NCBI RefSeq assembly: GCF_005239225.2
Contig: NC_133294.1
Coordinates: 21,465,631 to 21,529,630, forward strand
Length of the DNA stretch: 64,000 nucleotides
From: Populus alba
Taxonomy: Eukaryota; Streptophyta; Magnoliopsida; Malpighiales; Salicaceae
Direction of reading: 5' to 3'
Shown here: piece after piece, positions 50,481 to 62,289 of the stretch
Layout: the number at the start of each line of letters is the position of its first letter
Position numbering within the stretch: position 1 is the stretch's first letter
Program-made: the position numbers and the translations under genes
The notes under the pieces: generated by a model
What the model was told of the DNA's origin: nothing
The model's input: the letters and a program-made list of their open reading frames with translations, nothing else
Databases searched by the model: none

Positions 50481-52743
50481 TTTTCTATTTTACTCTATAT
50501 AAGATTATCTATCATATTCTCATTTAATTTTTTTTCTTAGTATTATATAAGATTTTTTATCATTTGATTTTTTTGATAAAAATCAAAACATCAAAACAAT
50601 TTGAATATTTTTTTTATATATAATTTTTTTTATTTTAGGCTATTTGATAATTGAGTTTTATGATTTTATTCAATTTATTTTTGTATGGAAATACCCTGTT
50701 ATCACGGTCTAATCACATATTTAACGTTCTAATCCGGATTGATTCGAGTTGATTTTTTTCATTTTACTTTTTTTTTGTTGTAATTTTTTTCATTTTATTT
50801 ACTATCATTATATGTATATTTTTTATTTCTATTATTAAATTATTCAAATTTATTAAACCCAATTAAATAAATAACTTGTTTGGATTGGCCTGCAACACGT
50901 AGCGTAGATTACCTCTCTAGCACAACCTAGTAAAATGAAGGGAAAAAGCAATTTTACCAAGAATGAAAATACTAAACGAACATATGTAAATTTGATGGAA
51001 TTTTTAACTGTGATTGAAAGTGAATGAATGAAGTGATTATATTATCTAATATTGATTATATTTTAGACAAAATCGATAAAATAAAAAGTTTTAAAATAAT
51101 GGATAATACATCCACTTTAGTTAATTTCGGCTAACATGCTAAAATTATAGGGATAATTTTGAAAAAAATAAAGATGGAAGTTCAATTTTCAATTGACTAG
51201 ATGTTTTTAAAAAATAGTGCTTAGCTAAAAAAAAATTAATTGAACTCGAGTCAACTAAGCAAATCTTACAATGCAAATTATGCTAGTTATCAGATGCAAT
51301 AAGTTTTTTATACCATAAATTATTTTTCATATAATTGTACGACGATAAAGTGTATGAAAATTTTTTTGTGTTAAACAATTTTTTTAAAGGAAAAAAATTG
51401 TGATAATTATTGATAACAAATTAGGAAATTGTAATTTTTTTTTTAGTTTTGAGCTAAATAAAAAAAATAGATTATTAACAACAAAAGGTGAATTTGTATT
51501 TTTTTAAATAAGGGACATAAAAAGGTATTAAACAAAAAAAAAAAACAAAGAAAAATAAATAATAGCTCGAATGCCTCGTATTAATCCATTAAACTTGTTA
51601 TTCAATTCATTAACTTAATTAGATTTAATGATTTATCTTATTAATTTTTAACCCAAATATAAAATATATATATATATATAAAAAAAGAACCCAGGCATGT
51701 GGGCCTAATGGCCCAACATGTCAAGGTATTAAAAAACCATTTCAGCCTACATGCTTCGACCTATATATATATAATTATTGTTATTTCTCAATGAAGTGGA
51801 TGACTTGTCCCTTATCTTATTTTTTTTTTTTTTTTTGAAATAAGATGGCATATGGCACATCTTTTGTTTTACATAGAATCTATGACAAGAGGTCACTAGA
51901 AAATGGGGCATTGGTTTTTTTTTTTTAGAAAATTATTGTCAATACATTTGACCGAAAATATTTTAAACATCTTGATAAATTTATATATGTGGCTTTAAAA
52001 AAACCTAAAAAAATTATTGCGCGTTTGATCTGCCTCCTCAGGCAAGGAAAAAAAAAAAAAAAAATATTTAGGTGAAACTCTCCTTATAAAATGGAAACCA
52101 TTGACAACAACTTCATCTATTTTATGACCAAAACAAACTTGGAAGCTTCCTTCGCACATGCCTTGTCTTCAGAATCTGTCAGACAAGGAGAGAAACAGGA
52201 GAAAGTGAACTCGAAAAAAGAAAGTGATGGATCACGGACATGTTCCTCCCTTCTTGGATAAAAATTTACCCAATCAAGCTAAACGACATCGTGTCTTGTC
52301 CATCCATTTTCTGCACATCTCTTTTCATCCTACCGATAGGGATATGGACACTGGTCCTCACGTGTTCGATTTTTTTATTTTCATATCATATCTATTATTT
52401 ACTGGATAATAAATTTAAATTTCATAATATTTATCTGTTTAGTTTTCAGGAATTCAATAAATATACATTATTTATTGTTAATTAATAAAAAATAAAATAA
52501 TTAATATATTTAAAGTATATCTATATATATATATTAAATGATAAATATCATCCACACATATACGTTTTATATTAATATTAATATTAATGTGTGTGTGTAT
52601 ATATAATATTGTATTAAAAACAAGTTTCAAGTACCAATATTCTTTTTATTATTTATTAATTTTTAAAAATATCTATCCATGCAGTCGGTGGGGTCGGTAA
52701 TTATTTACCAAATCCACCGATGGGAGATTCCAATGAAGTTACT
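50481..52743. other. AT-rich intergenic DNA
   Basis: No gene recognised. Short AT microsatellites occur near 51665-51680, 51763-51772, 52521-52536 and 52597-52605. Confidence 0.5.
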
Positions 52744-53162
52744 GATGGGCCCACGAGTAAACCCAAATTCAGAACCGCGGAGGCAGCCAAATTTCCTTGG
52801 GTGCAGAATTCAGGTGACTCTGTCCTTGGGCCGTTTATGCTGAGAGACTAAACGTCTGATGGGCCCACGAGTGAGCCCAACTTCAGAAGCAAGAAAGACA
52901 TGCCTGCTAGCCTTCCTAGATGCAGAATGCACCACGTCAAGGTCCAGCCCAAAGCCCAGCCTTTTAAGGATTTTACTGCTGATGAGGCTTTGCCCGCAGC
53001 ATCATTATATTAGGGAAAAAACAAACACTTTAGCCCAAGACATTATTGTGGATTGAAGCAAGACTTAGAGCATACAACATGGTTGCCATTACCTGTGAGA
53101 CCAGAAGAAAACATAATAGAAACAAATAAAGGAAGAAAATGCGGGCTAGTATGGGCTGGGCT
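52744..53162. promoter_or_regulatory. Site II (TGGGCY) element cluster upstream of RPL9
   Basis: TGGGCC occurs at 52746, 52827 and 52860. TGGGCT occurs at 53152 and 53157, and its reverse complement AGCCCA at 52946, 52953 and 53032. Site II elements combined with telo-boxes are characteristic of plant ribosomal protein promoters (bound by TCP-type factors). Two of the sites are inside a 31-bp direct repeat (52744 and 52858, 28 of 31 bases equal), so part of the cluster arose by local duplication. Confidence 0.7.
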
Positions 53163-53243
53163 TGAGAAAACCCATCAAGCAATTTCAAACCGGACCTGCC
53201 GATAGGGCTTGAGAAAAACCTATTTCTTAACGTTGACATGTTT

Positions 53244-53251
53244 TAGGGTTT
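53244..53251 (-). promoter_or_regulatory. Telo-box (AAACCCTA), distal
   Basis: TAGGGTTT on the plus strand, about 140 bp before the RPL9 start codon; telo-boxes mark plant translation-machinery promoters. Confidence 0.7.
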
Positions 53252-53295
53252 GGGGGCATTTATTAACACTCTATTCTACTGAAAGCTGCCGCTGT

Positions 53296-53303
53296 TATAA
53301 AAA
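53296..53303 (+). promoter_or_regulatory. Possible TATA box of RPL9
   Basis: TATAAAAA lies 93 bp before the ATG and just upstream of the second telo-box. Confidence 0.5.
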
Positions 53304-53320
53304 CAAAAAATTTATTTTCT

Positions 53321-53328
53321 TAGGGTTT
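53321..53328 (-). promoter_or_regulatory. Telo-box (AAACCCTA), proximal
   Basis: TAGGGTTT on the plus strand, 61 bp before the ATG, near the expected transcription start, a usual place for telo-boxes in ribosomal protein genes. Confidence 0.75.
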
Positions 53329-53388
53329 GTGGCATTGGAGAGAAACTAGAGTTGAACAGAGCTGCTAGCCTGCTACTGCTCAGGAACC

Positions 53389-54703
53389 ATGAAGACCATC
53401 CTCTCTTCTGAAACGATGGATATCCCAGACGGGGTTAAGATCAAGATCAATGCCAGAATCATCGAAGTCGAAGGCCCAAGAGGGAAGCTTACAAGGAACT
53501 TCAAGCACTTGAATCTTGATTTTCAGCTGATCAAAGACGAGGAAGGGAAGAGAAAGCTCAAGATCGATGCCTGGTTTGGGTCAAGAAAGACCAGTGCTGC
53601 TATCAGGACAGCCCTTAGCCATGTTGAGAACTTGATTACTGGGGTTACTAAGGGCTACAGATACAAGATGAGGTTTGTGTATGCTCACTTTCCCATCAAT
53701 GCCTCCATCGCCAACAGCAATACTGCCATCGAGATCAGGAACTTTCTTGGCGAGAAGAAGGTAAGATACTTTTACTACTTTCGAGAAACCCATTTGGTCT
53801 TTAAGGCCAGTGTTACTGTTTGATGCGTTTTACTTAGAGAATCTCATAATTTTCTTGATGTTGGGTTTAGAAACTGAAAGAAAGTGAGTATTTTTTATTT
53901 TATTTTATTTTTTAATTTTAATGTTCAACTATTGACAATTTAGCTGGTATCTGATGCTGGTAACTGATGGTTTATGATATTATTCTATGAGGTTTGGTTA
54001 TTGGTAGCTGATTTTGGTGTTGTATGATAAATAAACAGAGAATGCAATTTTATTGGATTATCAGTTTTGATTTTGAGACAAGTAAAGGTAGTGAAATAAT
54101 GTTGTGAGAGTAATCTAAAGGAAGAATATTCATTTGGTTTTGCTGTAGTTCTGTGTTGAATTTTTGTCAATGGATATGAATATGACATGAGCTGTTGCCA
54201 GTCAGCAGTGTTGTGAATTTTATTCATGTAAAAAAAAGAACTGGTTTTACTTTTTGTGGATGATTTTTTTATTGATGGTTCAATTTGGAAATGCTGTTTG
54301 TGTTTGGTTACTGAAGGTGAGGAAGGTTGACATGTTGGAAGGCGTGTCTATTGTTCGGTCTGAAAAGGTTAAGGATGAACTTGTCCTAGATGGCAACGAC
54401 ATTGAACTTGTCTCCCGGTCTGCTGCTTTGATTAATCAGGTTCGTGTGTGTGGTGTGCTCGCATTTGTAGCAATACATACCTGAATGTGCACTTTTGTAT
54501 CTGAATTTACAATTTTGTTTGAAAAACTTAAGAGTACCTTATTTTGTAAATGAATCATGCATGCCCAGCAACTTCCATTTCTCTTTATTTGCTGACCAGG
54601 ATTTTTCATTCAACAGAAATGTCATGTGAAGAACAAGGATATCCGCAAATTTCTTGATGGGATCTATGTGAGTGAGAAGGGAACCGTTGTTGAGGAAGAG
54701 TGA
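53389..54703 (+). CDS. RPL9: 60S ribosomal protein L9 (uL6)
   Basis: Exons 53389-53760, 54317-54439 and 54617-54703 with GT-AG introns give 193 residues, about the length of plant L9. The sequence opens [19 protein letters not shown] and contains [81 protein letters not shown], and [16 protein letters not shown] with an acidic VVEEE end. It is a cytosolic large-subunit protein near the GTPase-associated region and sarcin-ricin loop. Telo-boxes and site II elements upstream fit co-regulation with other ribosomal protein genes. Arabidopsis relatives are At1g33120/At1g33140 (from memory). All conserved segments are intact, so the gene looks functional. Confidence 0.97.
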
Positions 54704-54816
54704 GTCAAGGAGAGGAGCAGTTTTAGTTCTGTTCATCAAGTAGTTCTCTTCATGTTCAATTAATACCCTGGATGCTAAGATGTTTTATCGATGTTTTGTG
54801 GAGATTATTTTATAAA
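54704..54816 (+). other. RPL9 3' UTR
   Basis: Short sequence between the stop codon and the tandem repeats. The transcript may end here or inside the first repeat unit. Confidence 0.5.
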
Positions 54817-55296
54817 ATTTTGATTGTTCTGCCTATGTTTTCAATATTTAGTGTGCCATGGGATTGCTCTTTTATTCTTTTTTTGGCTACCAGCACTGAT
54901 GCTACTATTCCGAGAGCTTGAACATCGCTGGATATTTTGGAATGATAACACCAAACTAGACGACCAAGTCACCAATATTTTGATTGTGTTGCCTATGTTT
55001 TCAATATTTAGTGTGCCATGGGATTGCACTTTTATTCCTTTTTTGGCTACCAGCACTGATGCTACTATTTCCAGAGCTTGAACATTGCTGGATATTTTAG
55101 AATTATAACACTAAACTAGATGACCAAGTCGTCAAAATTTTGATCGTTCTGCCTCTGTTTTCAATATTTAGTGTGCCATGGGATTGCTTTTTTATTCTTC
55201 TTTTGGCCACCAGCACTGATGCTGCTATTCCCAGAGCTTGAACATTGCTGGATATTTTGGAATGATAACACCAAACTAGACGACCAAGTCACCAAG
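54817..55296 (+). repeat. Three tandem 160-bp units downstream of RPL9
   Basis: Units start at 54817, 54977 and 55137, each with ATTTTGAT..TTCTGCC or TTGCC, then GTGCCATGGGATTGC, CCAGCACTGATGCT, GAGCTTGAACAT.GCTGGATATTTT and CTAGA.GACCAAGTC. The period is exactly 160 bp twice, and the copies differ by scattered substitutions only. No frame is conserved across the units; short open frames change between copies. Confidence 0.93.
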
Positions 55297-56733
55297 TAGC
55301 TTTGGTTCTATTGCTGTAGACTTGGAATGTGAAGAAAGTTGATTTGTATGTTTAATTGTGGTGTGTTTCCTTCAAGATTAACTGTCAATGATTTATCATA
55401 GTGCCTCGTGTTGGCGTGAGAGGATGTTTTAGATTACTTTTGGTGGATCAGAATAAAAAATAGAAAAATTCTTCCGATTCGTGCAGCAAAAATTTGGATC
55501 CAGTGGGTAACAGCAGGCTTTATGCTAAGAAAGTGCTCCATAACCAAAAGAAACACTAAACAGAAATGAGAAAGTGATCAGACCTAAATCAAAAGAAAGG
55601 TAAACGTCTAACAATTATCTAGAAACATCAAACCCAGCAAAATAAAACATCTTTTAAATCACTTCTACAGTTTCTCTATACTGCACTTTGTGTCAAATTT
55701 TGCAAAATCTTTATAGCGTGAGATGGAAGTTTTTTCTGGCTGCTGAAATCAATTTTCTTTAGAAGTTAAAAAAGAGAGATCTGGACAATCTTGGAGCGAG
55801 AACGTAACTCATGGAAGAGAAGGTGGGATATTCATCTTGCTTCCCTTGCATATTGTGTAAGCCTCAGCTTTCCACACGCTACTTACCATCACTAATATTT
55901 ATATCCTCCTTTTGTAGTTCGTATTCAATTTATAACCTGCTTGAACGAAATGTAGGGTGTGTTTGTAGCTGGGGCTGCAAATGGAATCCAATATTGGTGA
56001 ATAGAGAAGGAAGGGCCTTTTTACGTTTCCATGTTTTCTCCACTTGCATTGCTTTTAACTGCCCATCTCCTCAGTATTTGTCTGGGCTGAACGATTGAAC
56101 TGAGGAAGGTTTGTTGCTTTCAAGTGAAAGAGACAAATAGCAATTATAACCACACTTAGGTTTTTCTTATGGTGCACCCTTCTTAGTTTGTTTCTTATGT
56201 TTATTGTGTTCTTTCCTCAGTAAATTGGTAGGTATTCTGATTGTTGGAGGTCATTATGGTTTCCTGTTGGGAAGAAGCAAGGCTGAGAAACAAGAAATAC
56301 GTAATGGTGAATCTCCAGCCGATAAAACTCCAGATATTGAAAAAAACTGACTGTTTTCTGTGCTTCCGTGTTTCTCTAATATATGAAGTAGTGTGGCAAG
56401 TTATATCTAGTAAATTGCTACTCAGACTGACAATAAATTTCCTTTTCTTTTCCTTTGCTGTCAAATTCTCTCAACCTCTAATGTCCAATTTTTCCTTTTA
56501 TTCTTTATGTATAATAAAAATATTCTGCAGCATGACACTGACGAGTCCATTGCAAAGATGAAAAAGAATTGGATGCGCTAAACTGATTGTGAATTCCACT
56601 AGCTAAAGAAAGAGGTGTCTTTCTTCCACACAAGACAGAATTTATTACAGAAGAAGTGGCTGAGATTGATCCTTTGTTTCTATTTAAAGGGGAAAATGAA
56701 GTGTTTTCTCGTCAGTGGAAGCAATTCATAACC
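55297..56733. other. Spacer and presumed 5' region of the WAT1-like gene
   Basis: Several open frames (about 55811-56098 and 56241-56561) show no recognisable domain. The right part is probably promoter and 5' UTR. A GTG-initiated in-frame extension to 56656 exists but has no ATG, so the protein start is placed at 56734. Confidence 0.45.
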
Positions 56734-58366
56734 ATGCAAACCTGGGCTCCATATGCAGCGATGTTACTAGTTCAATTAGCTTATGGAGGATCTAATATCC
56801 TCATGAAAATTGCTCTTGAGAAGGGACTCAATCAAATAGTATTTGTGGTTTACCGTCATGTCATTGCAGTGATTTTGTTGGGCCCTTTTGCTTATGTAAT
56901 TGAAAGCGTAAACAAATAAGATTGTCGATGCATATATTTGTGGGAAATTAAGTTTTTTGATGCCTTGATGTACGTCTAAGCATATAATATGAGTACTAAC
57001 AGAATGGTTTAAGACATCATGGATTCCTACGGAGAATACAAGAAAATTTGTAATTTTTGGAATGTATTTGCAAAGCAGGAAGCAGCGCCCTTCGCTTTCA
57101 TTGTCAGTGATCATAAAGATTTTTGTGCTTTCATCACTAGGAACTACCATCCATCTTAATGTTTACTATGCTGGTTTAGCATACACTTCTCCGACAGTTG
57201 CAAGCGCGTTGAGTAATGTTATCCCGAGTTTGACATTCATCATGGCAGTTTTACTCGGGTATGTATGTGCTCAACTGACCTTATAATGAATCAATTTTAA
57301 GTTCACCAGATCAAACTTATTGATTTTCTTCCATCTTACTCAGGATGGAGAAAGTGAAGACTGAAAGCCCTAGAGGATGGGCTAAGATGTTGGGCACGTC
57401 TATATGCATAAGTGGCTCACTGGTTTTTACCTTCTGGAAAGGAGGATATCTGTTTAAAAGTTTTGAGAACAGAGCATTGATAAACATCTATAGCACCAAA
57501 GGTTCTGCTGGTGAGCACAGGCATGCTAAAGAAAACTGGATTAAAGGTTCTGCACTTATTCTTACCAGTCATGTTGCGTGGAGTGCATGGCTAATTCTCC
57601 AGGTAGTCATTCGTCTGTTTTATTCGAAGCAGATATGTTCATCAAGGTCTTTCTGATAATTCTCACCTGCTCTCTCAGGCTATAGTTTACAAAGTCTATC
57701 CAGCTCGTTTATCGCTGAACACTTTGATTTGCTTCTTCGCATCAATCCAATCTTCTTTTCTTGCGCTGTTTTTTGCAAGAACTACTGCAATATGGAAGCT
57801 GGACTGGAATGTGCAGCTCCTGACCATTATATACTGTGTGAGGGTTTCTGAGATAACTATCTAACTTTGAGACTCCTAAATTGCTTTTTACTTATGTATA
57901 TTATGTTTATAGGGAGTTGTGAACTCAGCATTAGGCTACTACCTGCAAACCTGGTGTATTAGTCACAAGGGGCCAGTTTTTGTAGCTATGTTTAGTCCAC
58001 TACTAGTTGTCATTGTTGGACTATTCTCAGCATTTGCATTTGCGGAGAGACTTCATTTGGGAAGGTGAGCTATTCAATTCTAAAGTTTCTCCACTCTTCT
58101 CGTTCATCAGTTAGATACAGGTTGCCATTTCAAAACAATTCAAGCTGTCCATTCTTATATATCAGTACCATTATTTGGCATTTCCCAGCTTGATAGGAAC
58201 AGGCCTCATTGCAGTGGGTCTCTACTGTGTACTGTGGGGTAAAAGGCAAGACAATAGCGCTGCTCAGAAGCCTGATGAAGGAAGAGGCTTGGCTGATGGT
58301 GAAGCATTGGAAATTTCCATAAATGACTACCCATTGACAAATCCTGACACAAGCGGAAGGAAGTGA
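56734..58366 (+). CDS. WAT1-related (EamA/DMT) transporter-like protein
   Basis: Family-guided exons are 56734-56906, 57079-57258, 57344-57602, 57679-57837, 57913-58064 and 58189-58366, giving about 366 residues. The start MQTWAPYAAMLLVQLAYGG lies in a good ACCATGC context. Ten membrane segments are expected. Landmarks are VVYRHVIAVILLGPFAYVIE, KQRPSLS, NVYYAGLAYTSPTVASALSNV, PSLTFIMAVLLGMEKV, HVAWSAWLILQ, NSALGYYLQTWCISHKGPVFVAMFSPL and IGTGLIAVGLYCVLWGK, all typical of plant WAT1/nodulin MtN21 proteins (WAT1 itself is a vacuolar auxin exporter; this substrate is unknown). Oddity: exon 1 must end at 56906 to keep the frame, but the next bases are CGTAAAC. The canonical GT is one base later and would shift the frame. 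The gene may be a pseudogene, use a non-standard donor, or carry a sequence error. Not part of the At1g33 block as I recall it. Confidence 0.85.
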
Positions 58367-58573
58367 GGTTTCAGACTTGCCTAGACTAAATGACTAATTC
58401 AAATGCAAGACTGTCAGCAATTATCAAAGTGGCTTTTGAAGTCTCAGTGGTGTACTGTTGTCGAGGAAGGATGATGCGACCTAAACTATTTAAACTAGGA
58501 ATAAAATCAAACAAGAATACAGAAATCATGAAATTAAAGTGATTAAGGAACCTTAAAATTACTGTATATTCTT

Positions 58574-58610
<37 letters not shown>

Positions 58611-60288
58611 TTTTAAGAAACAGAACCTTTTAAAACTTTTCGACCTCGACTAGTTATAACCAATCAATCCATTATAAAAAATAGCGTAGAAATTTCTGGT
58701 AAAATTTAAATAAAAAATTAAGCAAGATGATTTGATATGCTAGACTTCTTTTTTAATTTTAACCTGTCGTTCTTGTTCATAAACGTGGCATTTCATATTA
58801 TCTAATTGCAATGAATCCACCTTCGACTATTTACATCCTTCAGAACCACCTGCATCAAATCAATTATCAAGGAGCCATTCCAGTTGCATCAACATGTTGG
58901 TAGTTCCATTCAAGCTATTTTTCTTTAAAAGTTTTTGGGTTTCCAAACATTTTTCAAGTATATCATCTATTGGATATATGCTAGAATTTCTGTTTTTAAC
59001 TTCTTAGAAGTTCTGTTGTGTGATGGGATTGCCTTTTTGTTTCCTTGCTGTGATGATGAGGGAAAAAGGTTAGACTTGAGTGAATGCTTTTTTTTTTTTT
59101 CTTTTAAATTTGAAGAACCCTATTTGACAACATATTATAGACTGTTTTCGATGAAAGCTCAGGCAGTTGGGTTGTAATCGTTGAGAAAATAGACAATACT
59201 TTACTTAGCAGTGTCTTTGGCGTTGGCAGCTTGAGCTTCTCTGTTGTACTCTTGTTTTCTTTTGAAATGACCGGTGTAAGAACTCTCATGATTCTTGTTA
59301 TTCCATTTCTCAATTTCTCATACACGATAGCTGGTTAAGAGAATCATATAGTTTTTGAGCCACCGGTTTGCTTTAGACTCGGTGGCATGATCGTGATAGA
59401 GTTGGCAAAAGTTATCTTGGGAGCTAAAAAAGTTAGACATTGGTGTCAAAAATCACCCAGGAACCCTCAAAACTACAGTTGTCAAAAATCACTCAAGGTT
59501 TTCTGGTGTTCTGATGATTTTGGGGATGATCTTAGATTCTCAGTGCATGCCTATAGATCACTCAAGGTTTACCAAATTTTTAGGGTTAAATGGTAATTTT
59601 TGTCAAATTAGAGGACCACATTAAAAGTTTTAAAATTTCATAACTATACAGTAATTCTGTCTATAATTCATATGTTATTCTGTTCGGAATCTTGGAATAT
59701 GCTTCAGGAATTAATTTGTAATTTTTCAAAGTTTGAGGGACCAAATTGAATTTTTATCATCTTCAACCTCAAACCTAAAATTTTCACAAATGACTTACTA
59801 TTATCCCCTGATTTCTAACACAAATTCACCATTCAAACAAAATCATAACTCAAAATCATCATTTTTATCTATAATTTCTCAAATTCAACTTAACAATCCA
59901 TTGCCCACAATAATCAACCATATAACATTCAAATTAATTCATCAATAAACCCTAAACACAATCCTCAAAACGCTAACATTCATCAAAACCAAAATTTAAA
60001 GTTTAAAAAACACATTTATACATTTATAAACCTAAATCTTACCTCTAAACTTATTTCCTCTCAATCTCTTCCCTTTTTCTTTATTTTCCCATCTTTTCTC
60101 TTCATCCCTTTTTCTTCTCTTCTCCCCTCAGTATGTCACTCTTAATTTCAGTTCTCTTTTTTGTTTTTTTTTTTTTCTATATATTTATATTTATCAACTT
60201 TTATTTAATTATCACAATACCTCTACTTACTCTTTAAACCTCCAAGGCCTTTATTGCCTTTTCCTACTCTTAAATTCAAAACATTACA
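58367..60288. other. Intergenic DNA right of the WAT1-like gene
   Basis: Holds a GT/TA microsatellite (58575-58610). From about 59600 the text includes 'gagggaccaaattgaattt', long C/A-rich AACCTAAA words and ACATTACA at 60281-60288, typical of an LTR read on the minus strand. I could not match a target duplication, so a solo LTR is only suspected. Confidence 0.4.
58575..58610. repeat. (GT)n(TA)n compound microsatellite
   Basis: GT run of about 7 units followed by TA run of about 11 units. Confidence 0.92.
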
Positions 60289-62289
60289 ATGGCTGGGTCT
60301 ATTCTAATAACAGGAAGAGGAGCCCGTTCCAGTCAGCCATTAATGGCAAAATCCTACGGGCTCTGCCGGATTTCCTTGCCGCCAAGGTTCTTTTTCTCAA
60401 TGTATTTAAGCGTGTGGTGGTTAGCCGGTAGCCATCACAGCCCATCAATTCTTCTTGCCGTAAATCAGAAGGCAAACATAATTAACACCGGCCGTGTTCC
60501 ATCTGGCTTGAAAAAGACCCCATTGGCTAAAACATTTACGGGGCAGACCAGAAATCTCTTCAAAGTTCAATCATTAACAACATCTGTTTCCAGAAATTGA
60601 AAGAAAAGGGATCCTCGAGGCTGAGCCACGCTAAAACCAGCAGCTCATATGCGATCAATCATGGGGTAATACACAGAACTTCGAGCTCCTGACGCCTTGT
60701 TCTTGAAACTTGCTCTTAGATTTGAATCTAATAGAGAGAAAATCTAATCACTACTCAAACGTCCGACTTTCGAAGAATTAATTGAACCACCAAACTCGTC
60801 ATGGGCTAGGAGCATAAGAGACGACGCACTAAATGATTGCACTTGCTATGGCTGCCAACAAACAGATGACTTGCCAACATGGGCACGGCATGGTTCTTCA
60901 ATACGGAAGGCTCGATGCCATACCCTTCAGAAAATTTGTCTTCAGTACACAACTGAGTTGAATAATAATTAGATGAACTCCATCCCACCTGGTACTGTGC
61001 AGTTGCCATTGGAGCAAGGCAATTCCACTGCTGTTTCCTTTCCCTGATAAATTCCTTGATGGGTAAAACACTACAATTGTACATGTAATTTAAACTCTCG
61101 TCAATTTCAGCGCCTCTATACCACAGAATCTGAAGACCGCTCCAAATTAACTTCTTGGAACACCTAGCAAAGATTGATGTATATATGGCCTAAATAATTG
61201 TTATAATATTGTTGGGTTTGGCTTGCTTTCTGCAGGGAAAGGCTATAACCTAGTTGTAAGACTTGGTTCAATTCGGTGAGTCAATTCAATAACCAGCTCA
61301 TCTAGAGCTCGACCAAGCTAGGTCGAGTAAGTGAAAAAACTGAGTTTTTTTTTTTAAATAATATAGTTTCAAGTTTTTTTTATTTTAAAAAACACATGAG
61401 TTGACCTAGCTTAATTTATTCACTCAACTTTCTAACTATGATATATATAACCTGATATATCGTATTATTAGTGCCTTATATTAATTATTAATGCCATATA
61501 TTACCCTGATTAGTTCAACCCTAGCCATCTGTTGTTTTCTTTGGTTGTTACATCGTTAACCTTATCAGGATTCATTTAAGAGGTGACCATGTGCAGCTTA
61601 CATCAACCCTAGTACATGTTATTATTATTATTTTTTTGATAATCCAGAATGTTCGGGTTAGTTTACACGCACTACAATTAATCTCCGGCCTCATTAAACA
61701 CCCTGCAAGCCCAACAAACAAGTAAAATGCCGCAAGAATAACATATATGCACAAAGAAAATTGAACTCGAATATAGAAAAAAAAAACAAGTCCCGGAGGT
61801 CACGACCTTAAGTGCCCCTAGTAAATGTTATTTGTTTGGACATGTTTATGATCAAAGCCTATGTTGTGAGACCATGGTGAGGCTCTATCCTAGTAGCATT
61901 CACATTTGTAAATTGCCTACGGGAGCTTGTAGAGTTTGACATCACCATTAATTAAGCAACAAGATTTTTAGCTTCACTACTATTAATCTCCTTTCTATAT
62001 CGGGTAAAATATTATTGATGACATGTATAGATGATACTACATTGGTGTTCACATTTTTTTTAATGTAAAAGAAGTTGTTCCAACGTATTTTAAAGAAGTG
62101 AAAAAAATTATGACTTAAATTATAAATTTTTCCGAGTCTAATAAGTTGATTTTATTTACTTGAATAATTAAAAAAAGACATTAAATGAACCAAATTAAAA
62201 AAAAAATGATTATAATAACATGCACTTATCAAAAGAAAAAAAAATAATAATCATGAAACTCAATTTTTAGACAACCAGTACTGAATGAT
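60289..62289. other. Intergenic DNA without a recognised gene
   Basis: Frames at 60289-60600 (+) and 60806-61084 (-) are about 100 codons with fairly balanced composition, but I do not recognise either. The stretch 61260-61450 contains AATTCGGTGAGTCAA and AGTTGACCTAGC words of the degenerate repeat background. Confidence 0.4.

Noticed and set aside
56656..56733. N-terminal extension of the WAT1-like protein starting at GTG
   Set aside because: A plant nuclear gene would need ATG; the family normally starts at MQTWAPY-like positions.
59350..60288. Possible solo LTR ending ACATTACA
   Set aside because: The bases after the end (ATGGC) have no matching copy before a TG start that I could find; too weak to call.
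60806..61084. 92-codon minus-strand frame (MYNCSVLPIKEF..)
   Set aside because: Composition is protein-like, but there are no recognisable motifs, and no neighbouring exons could be joined.
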